NCBI GenBank assembly: GCA_946494635.1
Contig: CAMMCS010000044.1
Coordinates: forward strand, 1-11,947
Length of the DNA: 11,947 nucleotides
Reading direction: 5' to 3'
Origin: an uncultured Oscillibacter sp.
GTDB taxonomy: Bacteria; Bacillota; Clostridia; Oscillospirales; Oscillospiraceae
In this document: piece after piece, positions 1-5,027 of the stretch
How the letters are laid out: every line of letters begins with the position of its first letter
How positions within the stretch are numbered: the first letter of the stretch is position 1
Notes under the pieces: generated by a model
Seen by the model: only the letters and a program-made list of their open reading frames with translations
Told to the model about the DNA's origin: nothing
Database searches by the model: none
Program-made: the position numbers and the translations under genes

Positions 1-769
1 CCTGGTAGGACTGGTACAGCGTCCGGGTGAAATCCTGGATCTCCTGCCGGGTGGCGGGGGCGCCGCCCCGGATTTTTCGGAACAGGGCCGGGTCGGCAAT
101 GGCCCCGCGGCCGATCATCACCGCGTCGACGGCGGGAAAGTCCGCCACGAAGGCCGTGCAGTCCTCTACCGTCACCAGATCCCCGTTGTAGCACAGGGGA
201 TTCCGGCTGTGTTCCGCCGCCCAGGCAAACCAGTCCCGGTACACCGTACCCCTGTAGAACTGCTTCTGGATGCGGGGATGGATGGTGAGGCAGGTGATGG
301 GATAGCGGTTGTAAATGTCCAGCAGCCGCTCAAATTCCTCCGGCTCCCTCACCCCCAGCCGGGTCTTGACGGACACCGGCAGCTTCACGGAGGCGAACAC
401 CTCGTCGAAAAACCGCTCCAGCTCCTCGGGCCTTGCCAGGAAGCCGGAGCCCTTGCCCTTGGCGGTGACGGTGCCGGAGGGGCAGCCCAGGTTCAGGTTC
501 ACCTCGGTGCAGCCCATGTCCGCCACCACCTCCGCCGCCCAGAGGAAGTCCGGCGCCCGGCGGGTCATCACCTGGGGCACCACGGGAAGCCCTGCGTTGG
601 CGGCCGGGTCCAGCTCCCGCTGGTCCCGCTTGGTGAGGATGTGCTGGTCCGTGGGGGAGAAAAAGGGGATGAAATACCGGTCCGCGCCGCCGAACAGCCG
701 GTGGTACACCTGCCGGAACACCACCTTGGTGATGCCGTCCAGGGGAGCAAAGTCGTACCGCTGGATCAT
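1..769 (-). CDS. dus: tRNA-dihydrouridine synthase (Dus family), 3' end outside window
   Basis: This is a flavin-dependent enzyme that reduces specific uridines in tRNA to dihydrouridine using NAD(P)H. The visible 256 codons start MIQRYDFAPLDGIT and contain the family hallmarks: an N-terminal APLDGIT segment, NLNLGCPSGTV around residues 91-101 with the catalytic Cys at about 96, a KGKGSGFL glycine/lysine stretch just after it, the TIHPR flavin-contact motif, YNGDL, and IGRGAIADP near the left edge. The TIM-barrel part is therefore nearly complete and the small C-terminal helical domain is missing, because the gene leaves the window at base 1. The start ATG overlaps the TGA of the upstream gene as ATGA, so the two are translationally coupled in an operon with the greA-like gene. 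The subfamily and the modified uridine position cannot be assigned. The family call is firm. Confidence 0.93.
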   Translation of the reverse strand, partial: MIQRYDFAPLDGITKVVFRQVYHRLFGGADRYFIPFFSPTDQHILTKRDQRELDPAANAGLPVVPQVMTRRAPDFLWAAEVVADMGCTEVNLNLGCPSGTVTAKGKGSGFLARPEELERFFDEVFASVKLPVSVKTRLGVREPEEFERLLDIYNRYPITCLTIHPRIQKQFYRGTVYRDWFAWAAEHSRNPLCYNGDLVTVEDCTAFVADFPAVDAVMIGRGAIADPALFRKIRGGAPATRQEIQDFTRTLYQSYQ

Positions 770-1116
770 CCCAGGACCGTCTCCCACTCCGCCGGGCGGA
801 AGCCGGTGAGGACGAAGTCCTCCCCCACCAGGATGGGGCGCTTCACCAGCATCCCATCAGCGGCCAGCAGGGCCAGCTGCTCCTCCTTGCTCATCTCCGG
901 CAGCTTGTCCTTCAGGCCCAGGGCCTTATACTGGAGGCCGCTGGTATTGAAGAACTTCTTCAGGGGCAGGCCGCTCTTCTGCCACCAGATCCACAGCTCC
1001 TCGGCCGTGGGGTTTTCCAGCTTGATGTCCCGGGCCTCATAAGAGACGCCCCGCCCATCCAGGAAGGCCTTGGCCTTCTGGCAGGTGGTGCACTTGGGGT
1101 ACCACAGAAACAACAT
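766..1116 (-). CDS. ArsC/Spx-family thioredoxin-fold protein
   Basis: This is a 116-residue protein of the arsenate reductase-related Spx/MgsR/YffB family. The N-terminus has the typical strand followed by YPKCTTCQKA, a CxxC pair at Cys9 and Cys12. In the middle is a KKFFNTSG segment (about 53-60), and near the C-terminus KRPIL with Arg93 and FRP with Arg107, which are equivalent to conserved basic residues of the ArsC fold. Spx members use the CxxC as a redox switch while contacting RNA polymerase alpha; ArsC-type members reduce small substrates. Sequence alone does not decide between these roles. Its position after a Gre transcription factor hints at, but does not prove, an RNA-polymerase connection. 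A good ribosome binding site (GAAGGAGA, 7 nt before ATG) supports the start. It begins 30 nt after the greA-like stop and its own stop overlaps the dus start. Confidence 0.88.
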   Translation of the reverse strand: MLFLWYPKCTTCQKAKAFLDGRGVSYEARDIKLENPTAEELWIWWQKSGLPLKKFFNTSGLQYKALGLKDKLPEMSKEEQLALLAADGMLVKRPILVGEDFVLTGFRPAEWETVLG

Positions 1117-1146
1117 GATGTTCTCTCCTTCTTTTTGTATCTCCGC

Positions 1147-1650
1147 TCAGTAGCTGCTGATCTCCAAACTCTCGTCGTCCCGGCCCTTTTCAATGGTCCG
1201 GATCTCCACAAAGTATTTCAGCTCCGGACTCACCTCCACCTGCACCCGGTCCCCCACCTGATGGCCCAGCAGCGCGCGGCCCACCGGGGACTCCTTGCTG
1301 ATGAGGCCCTTCAGGGCATCCTGCCGCAGGGTGGTGACGATCTGGAGGGTCATCTCCTGCTTGGCCAGTTCGTTGTAGATGGTGACCTTGTCGAACAGGC
1401 CCGCCCGGTCCCCCTGGTCCTTCACCTCGATGACCTTGGCGGTGCGGATCATCCGCTCCAGGTACCGGATCCGGCTGTCGTTGCGGTTCTTGGCCTGCTT
1501 GGCGCACTTGTACTCATAGTTCTCGCTGAGGTCGCCGAAGGCCCTGGCCGTCTGCACCTCCTCGATCAGCTGGGGACGCAGGACCCGGATCCGGTAGTCG
1601 ATCTCCTCCCGCATCTTCTTGATGTCCACTTCCGTCAGTTCGTCGTACAT
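1147..1650 (-). CDS. greA: Transcription elongation factor, GreA/GreB family
   Basis: This 167-residue Gre factor stimulates the intrinsic RNA cleavage activity of RNA polymerase to rescue backtracked complexes. The N-terminal coiled coil (about residues 5-80) carries the tip motif FGDLSENYEY, with the two acidic residues needed for Mg2+-dependent cleavage at Asp40 and Glu43. The C-terminal FKBP-like domain contains ISKESPVGRALLGHQVGDRV (about 117-136), the usual Gre signature. The start was set at the ATG preceded by AAAGGAG with 6 nt spacing; the reading frame stays open much further upstream but without Gre-like sequence. The protein differs from housekeeping GreA in having ENYEY instead of ENAEY, a very basic stretch after the tip (KCAKQAKNRN), and a slightly longer tail. 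It may therefore be the second, paralogous Gre type found in Clostridia. It is the first gene of an operon with the Spx-like and dus genes. Confidence 0.92.
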   Translation of the reverse strand: MYDELTEVDIKKMREEIDYRIRVLRPQLIEEVQTARAFGDLSENYEYKCAKQAKNRNDSRIRYLERMIRTAKVIEVKDQGDRAGLFDKVTIYNELAKQEMTLQIVTTLRQDALKGLISKESPVGRALLGHQVGDRVQVEVSPELKYFVEIRTIEKGRDDESLEISSY

Positions 1651-1669
1651 GAAAGGCTCCTTTCCGCGC

Positions 1670-1722
1670 GGGCCGGAAGGCCCGAATGAGCGTCGGCGCC
1701 GGCCGCCCGAAAGCCGGCCGGC
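1670..1722 (-). promoter_or_regulatory. GC-rich hairpins in the greA-like 5' leader
   Basis: Two inverted repeats lie in the transcribed leader. GCCGGCC pairs with GGCCGGC (1698-1704 with 1716-1722, extendable by one pair). Closer to the gene, GGGCC-TTCC-GGCCC (1670-1674 with 1679-1683) sits directly upstream of the Shine-Dalgarno sequence at about 1657-1661. No U-run follows either, so they are not classical terminators. They could affect leader stability or ribosome access. Confidence 0.4.
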
Positions 1723-1801
1723 CCTCACACGGCGCAGCCGCCTGCTCCATGTGACAGGCCCGGGCGGGCAATCTGCCGCGCGGAGGCGCTGTCCCAGCCA
1801 C

Positions 1802-1830
1802 ATTGTATCATCTTCCCGCGGGAAGCACAA
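1802..1830 (-). promoter_or_regulatory. Promoter of the greA-like operon
   Basis: On the minus strand TTGTGC (1825-1830) and TACAAT (1802-1807) are separated by exactly 17 bp. This is a good sigma-A-type match, with TG close upstream of the -10. Transcription would start near 1795, giving a leader of about 145 nt before the greA-like ATG. Confidence 0.7.
1812..1825. promoter_or_regulatory. Perfect 14-bp palindrome, putative operator
   Basis: CTTCCCGCGGGAAG is identical to its reverse complement. It fills the spacer between the -35 and -10 of the greA-like promoter, a position where a bound dimeric regulator would block RNA polymerase. It also lies about 75-90 bp upstream of the divergent Cys-rich gene, so it could serve both. 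The regulator is unknown. Confidence 0.5.
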
Positions 1831-1899
1831 GTACCGGCACACCCGGGCAGACCTGATGCATAGACTGGAACACCACACAAACAAATGGAGGCTTTCAAA

Positions 1900-2133
1900 A
1901 TGGAAACGAGTCCTTCTTCCGTCACCATGTGTGCGGTTGTCCTGCAGGTCTGCCCCTGCCATCTGTGCGTCTGTGACTGTGAAACCCATCAGTCCGTCCT
2001 GGTTCATACAGACAGCGCACGCTGCTTCCGGATCGGGCAAACCGTGTGCATCACATACAGCGGTGCCATGACCCGGAGCGATCCGCCCCAGATCACCGCT
2101 GACTGCATCCGGCCGGGGAACTGCTGCTGTTGA
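1900..2133 (+). CDS. Small Cys-rich protein, possible DUF3221-like fold, unknown function
   Basis: This is a 77-residue protein with 12 cysteines (16%). It has a dense cluster CPCHLCVCDC at residues 18-27, single Cys at 11, 42, 50 and 69, and a terminal CCC. The ATG at 1900 is preferred over the in-frame ATG at 1885 because GGAGG sits 8 nt before it. Between the Cys clusters, the stretch from VLVHTDSARCF to GQTVCITYSG and then RSDPPQITADCI resembles the pattern of small beta-barrel DUF3221/YobA-type domains (strand, turn, F-x-x-G-x-x-V-x-I-x-Y-x-G, S-x-P-x-Q-I-x-A). That resemblance is from memory and unverified. There is no signal peptide or membrane segment. Metal binding or disulfide cross-linking, for example in a spore coat, are possible roles. 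It is a single-gene unit, divergent from greA and closed by a strong terminator. Codon use matches its neighbours. Confidence 0.68.
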   Translation: METSPSSVTMCAVVLQVCPCHLCVCDCETHQSVLVHTDSARCFRIGQTVCITYSGAMTRSDPPQITADCIRPGNCCC

Positions 2134-2140
2134 CTGGATA

Positions 2141-2177
2141 AAAGGGCCGTCTGGGGCTGATCCCCAGACGGCTCTTT
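2141..2177. terminator. Bidirectional rho-independent terminator
   Basis: A 16-bp stem (2141-2156 with 2162-2177, one G-T wobble) closes the five-base loop CTGAT. It is AAAA-rich on the left and TTT on the right, so it can end the Cys-rich gene on the plus strand. Transcription of the nuclease gene runs the other way and can end at the same hairpin. It lies 7 nt after the first stop and 8 nt after the second. Confidence 0.88.
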
Positions 2178-2185
2178 GCCTATGG

Positions 2186-3061
2186 CTATGGCTTGCACTG
2201 GCCGCAGGGCGCATACCCCTGGGCAATCAGATCCTCCCGGCTGCCGGTGTAGGTCTCCTTGTTTGCGTCGCTCATGGTGGCCACGCCGGGGCAGTCCGGG
2301 TAGTGGAATTTATGGGAACTGGTATTGAGGATGTAGGTACTGCCGGTGTCCTGGTCTGAAGCCGCGGAGTCCGCCTCCGGCAGCTCTCCCTCCCGCCAGC
2401 TCTCGCCGGTGGCGTAGTCGATGGTGATGCCGAGCTGGACATTGTACACATACACATTGAAGCACACGCCGTCCCCTTCGTCCTCCACGGACCAGGCCTC
2501 CATCTGGACGCCGCTGGCCACCAGGTTCCGATCCTCAAACACCGGCGTCACCCGGTAGAGAACATGGTTGTCCGTCTCCGTCACATAGTCTGCCACCAGG
2601 TTCTCAAAGGGCAGCATCCCATCCACATTCATGGAGCGGGTGCCGGTGATGAGATTCTCCTCGTTGGCATTCTCCCCGGTCAGCTGGAAGCCGATCAGGT
2701 GGCAGCGGTTGTACAGGTACTCGCCGTCGTACTCACGGTTCACCCAGCCGGTGGGGGTGACGGAGCTGATGCTCTCCCGCTCCTCGGTCGGCATCAGGTC
2801 GCGGCCGATGTTGGCATAGGCCACGCCGCAGCGGCCCAGGGCATCCAGGGGGCTGTAGGTCTCAAAGGATTCGGTGGTCATGTCAGAGGACGGGAAATCC
2901 GGCTGGTTGTCATTGATGACCACATAGGGCTCTCCCGCATAGGCGGGAATGTCCTCCATGGAAAAGGAGACAGCTGTGCCGCCAGGCTCCATTCCGCAGC
3001 CGCCCAGAAGCAGACACAGGGACAGCAGCGCAGCCGTCAGGGAAATTCGCAGCTTATTCAT
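2186..3061 (-). CDS. Secreted lipoprotein DNA/RNA non-specific endonuclease with C-terminal zinc-binding domain
   Basis: This is a 291-residue exported nuclease of the beta-beta-alpha-metal DNA/RNA non-specific endonuclease family (EndA/NucA relatives). A signal peptide with a hydrophobic core (residues 5-20) ends in the lipobox LGGC, so Cys22 would be lipidated and the enzyme anchored outside the cell membrane. The nuclease core runs from about 65 to 220. YNRCHLIG (117-124) replaces the classical DRGH with His121 as general base, and NEENLITGTRSMN (133-145) carries the metal-binding Asn region. After a Ser/Asp-rich linker, residues 243-291 form an Ada-like metal-binding module with ligand candidates His253, Cys257, Cys286 and Cys289. 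The role may be nutrient DNA scavenging, uptake processing or defence. The start overlaps the stop of the upstream gene as ATGA, with AAGGAAG 10 nt before it. Confidence 0.9.
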   Translation of the reverse strand: MNKLRISLTAALLSLCLLLGGCGMEPGGTAVSFSMEDIPAYAGEPYVVINDNQPDFPSSDMTTESFETYSPLDALGRCGVAYANIGRDLMPTEERESISSVTPTGWVNREYDGEYLYNRCHLIGFQLTGENANEENLITGTRSMNVDGMLPFENLVADYVTETDNHVLYRVTPVFEDRNLVASGVQMEAWSVEDEGDGVCFNVYVYNVQLGITIDYATGESWREGELPEADSAASDQDTGSTYILNTSSHKFHYPDCPGVATMSDANKETYTGSREDLIAQGYAPCGQCKP

Positions 3062-3459
3062 GGGACATAGACTTCCTTTGTAATGATTTTGTGGGAATAG
3101 CCTGGAAACTCCTCCCTCCGCTCCAGGGTCCAGCCATCCAGGGGCAGGTCCCAGTAGAGATCCGCCGGATAGGCCCGGTTCCAGCGGTACAGGATGACCT
3201 GCTCAATCCTAGTTTCATAGGGTTTTACAGACCGGTCCTCCACAAAGCAGAACTCCCCGGAACCCGCCCGGTCCAGAAAAGCCTCGTCAATCCGCAGGCG
3301 GCTCTGCTGCCCGTCCGTAAACTGTCGGGCTGTAACGGCGTTCACCCACAGCGGTGCGCGCCCTGCCTCCTTCAGAATATCCCACCGTGCCAGCCGGTCC
3401 TGACTTTGACGGCGGTTGTGAAAGGCCATGCCGTTCCGGCCGTCTACACAGGCAATCAC
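3058..3459 (-). CDS. Protein of unknown function, translationally coupled to the nuclease
   Basis: I do not recognise this 133-residue protein. It has no signal peptide or membrane segment, so it is predicted cytoplasmic. It is Trp- and Arg-rich (Trp at 26, 38, 93, 103, 110). A notable N-terminus, MIACVDGRNGMAFHNRRQSQ, is faintly reminiscent of the first strand and loop of dihydrofolate reductase-like folds, but too weakly to name it. The start is the GTG at 3459, chosen because GAGGAG lies 5 nt before it; an in-frame GTG at 3465 would overlap that ribosome binding site. It is the first gene of a two-gene operon and its TGA overlaps the nuclease ATG. A cytoplasmic partner of an exported nuclease could be an inhibitor guarding against mislocalised enzyme, but that is speculation. 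Confidence 0.75.
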   Translation of the reverse strand: MIACVDGRNGMAFHNRRQSQDRLARWDILKEAGRAPLWVNAVTARQFTDGQQSRLRIDEAFLDRAGSGEFCFVEDRSVKPYETRIEQVILYRWNRAYPADLYWDLPLDGWTLERREEFPGYSHKIITKEVYVP

Positions 3460-3494
3460 GATCACTCCTCATCCCCCTTTTTCGCGTTTTTTCT

Positions 3495-3523
3495 ACCATA
3501 CCCAATTTACGGCGAAAACGCAA
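3495..3523 (-). promoter_or_regulatory. Promoter of the unknown protein-nuclease operon
   Basis: TTGCGT (3518-3523) and TATGGT (3495-3500) on the minus strand are 17 bp apart. The start point would be near 3488, giving a short leader of about 30 nt. The promoter is divergent from the CoA-transferase promoter, with 33 bp between the two -35 elements. Confidence 0.6.
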
Positions 3524-3556
3524 GTGCTTTTCGGGATTTTCCCCTCCGCCGTCCGC

Positions 3557-3586
3557 TTGCTTTTTGCTGTGCCGGTGCCGTATAAT
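3557..3586 (+). promoter_or_regulatory. Promoter of the CoA-transferase gene
   Basis: TTGCTT (3557-3562) and a perfect TATAAT (3581-3586) are separated by 18 bp, with predicted start near 3593. The leader of about 40 nt can form a small hairpin, CCGCG at 3602-3606 with CGCGG at 3612-3616. Confidence 0.68.
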
Positions 3587-3634
3587 AAAGATGCAAGTTC
3601 TCCGCGTCTCGCGCGGGAAAGGTGGGAAAACGCC

Positions 3635-4924
3635 ATGGAACCAGCGGATCTCATCAACGGCGGAACCGTTGCAGGTGCCCTGGATCTGATCCAATCCGGC
3701 GATGTAATCAGCACCACGATCTACGGCTGCGAGCCCACGCTGTTCCTCTCCAGGCTGCACACGGTTGCCTCCCGGGTGGAACGTGTCCGACTCTGGTCCC
3801 TGAACATCATGGGGCCCTACCCCGTGATGACGGACAACTCCCTGAAGGGGCGGATCGACGTCTGCTCTATTTTTTACAACGCCTCCTGCCGCGCCGGGAA
3901 TCCCAGCGGCCGGTACAGCCTGCTGCCCCTGGATCTGCACCGGGTGGGGGCCGGAATCGTGGAAGCCCTGCCTCCCACAGTGTTCGTGGCCGCTGTGGCA
4001 CCGCCGGATGCGGACGGGAACGTCTATCTCTCCCTGGATCTGGAGGCAGGCTGGGAGTTCATGGAGGCTGCGGACCGGATCATTTTTGAAATCAACCCCA
4101 ACATTCCCCGGGTCTGCGGTGAGACAAAGGTGCCCCTCTCCAGAGCCTCGTACTGGTATCCCTCCAATACGCCCCTGCCCAATCCGCCGCCCGCCCCCGC
4201 CGGGGAGACGGAGCGGACCATTGCAGGCTTTGTATCCTCTCTGATCCGGGATGGGGACTGCATCCAGCTGGGCATCGGCGCCATGCCCAATGCTGTGGGC
4301 GACGCCCTGATGGACAAACGGGATCTGGGTGTCCACACGGAGATGCTCACCTCCTCCATGGGACGGCTGATCCGCTGCGGCGCTGTCACCAACGCGCGGA
4401 AAAATATCAATCCCGGGAAGGCCGTGGCCGCCTTTGCCTGGGGAGACCAGGCGCTCTATGATCTGATGCGGGACAATCCCGCCTTCTGCATGCGGCGGGC
4501 AGCCTATGTGAACAATCCCTTTCAGATTGCCCAGAATGACAATATGGTCTCTGTCAACGCCGCTCTTCAGATCGACCTGACGGGGCAGATATGCTCTGAG
4601 AGTATTGGGAGCCGGCAGTTCTCCGGCACCGGCGGCGCGGCGGACTTCGCCTATGGCGCCTTCCACTCCAGGGGCGGCCGCGGCATCATCGCCGTGACCT
4701 CCACCGCCAGAGGCGGCACGGTCTCCAGGATCCAGCCCCAGCTGTCGCCGGGATCGGTGGTGTCCATCTCCCGGAATATTGTGGACCATGTGGTGACAGA
4801 ATACGGCATCGCCCGGCTCCGCGGCCGGACAGTCCGGCAGCGGATGGAGAACCTGATCGCCGTGGCCCACCCGGATTTTCGCGGGGAGCTGCGCCGCCAG
4901 GCGGAAAAGCTGCTGCTGTTGTAA
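3635..4924 (+). CDS. Acetyl-CoA hydrolase/transferase family CoA-transferase (butyryl- or 4-hydroxybutyrate-CoA:acetate type)
   Basis: This is a 429-residue family I-type CoA-transferase that moves CoA between an acyl-CoA and acetate through a glutamyl-CoA intermediate. The catalytic glutamate is Glu236 in LGVHTEM, matching the (H/S)(T/S)E motif of AbfT/Cat2/But enzymes. The CoA-binding loop GIGAMPNAV is at 213-221. The C-terminal lobe has AAYVNNP, a SESIGSRQFSGTGGAADF segment (321-338) and TEYGIARLRGRT (388-399), all typical. Substrate cannot be fixed from sequence; butyryl-CoA, propionyl-CoA and 4-hydroxybutyryl-CoA are candidates. It is cytoplasmic. The ATG at 3635 is chosen because family similarity begins at its first residues and it lies just downstream of the promoter; the frame is open upstream through that promoter. 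The ribosome binding site GGTGG is modest. The gene stands alone between its promoter and a strong terminator. Confidence 0.9.
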   Translation: MEPADLINGGTVAGALDLIQSGDVISTTIYGCEPTLFLSRLHTVASRVERVRLWSLNIMGPYPVMTDNSLKGRIDVCSIFYNASCRAGNPSGRYSLLPLDLHRVGAGIVEALPPTVFVAAVAPPDADGNVYLSLDLEAGWEFMEAADRIIFEINPNIPRVCGETKVPLSRASYWYPSNTPLPNPPPAPAGETERTIAGFVSSLIRDGDCIQLGIGAMPNAVGDALMDKRDLGVHTEMLTSSMGRLIRCGAVTNARKNINPGKAVAAFAWGDQALYDLMRDNPAFCMRRAAYVNNPFQIAQNDNMVSVNAALQIDLTGQICSESIGSRQFSGTGGAADFAYGAFHSRGGRGIIAVTSTARGGTVSRIQPQLSPGSVVSISRNIVDHVVTEYGIARLRGRTVRQRMENLIAVAHPDFRGELRRQAEKLLLL

Positions 4925-4951
4925 TGCCGCGCGCTCCTTCCTTCCGAAAAG

Positions 4952-4987
4952 AAAGCGGACCTCTTCCAAGAGGAAGAGGTCCGCTTT
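4952..4987. terminator. Bidirectional rho-independent terminator
   Basis: A perfect 16-bp stem (4952-4967 with 4972-4987) encloses the loop AAGA. It starts AAAGCGG and ends CCGCTTT, with A-rich flank to the left and T-rich to the right. It lies between the convergent CoA-transferase and hydA genes and can terminate both. Confidence 0.92.
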
Positions 4988-5027
4988 GCTTTGCAGTCCG
5001 GCCGTTTTCTCATCAGGCCGATCCGGG

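Noticed and set aside
1651..2226. Upstream extension of the greA-like frame by about 190 codons
   Set aside because: It runs through the promoter, the palindrome and the opposite Cys-rich gene; Gre similarity begins at the ATG with a proper ribosome binding site.
3530..3546. GGGATTTTCCC dyad between the two divergent promoters
   Set aside because: The arms are only 4 bp and it is not aligned with either promoter; likely chance.
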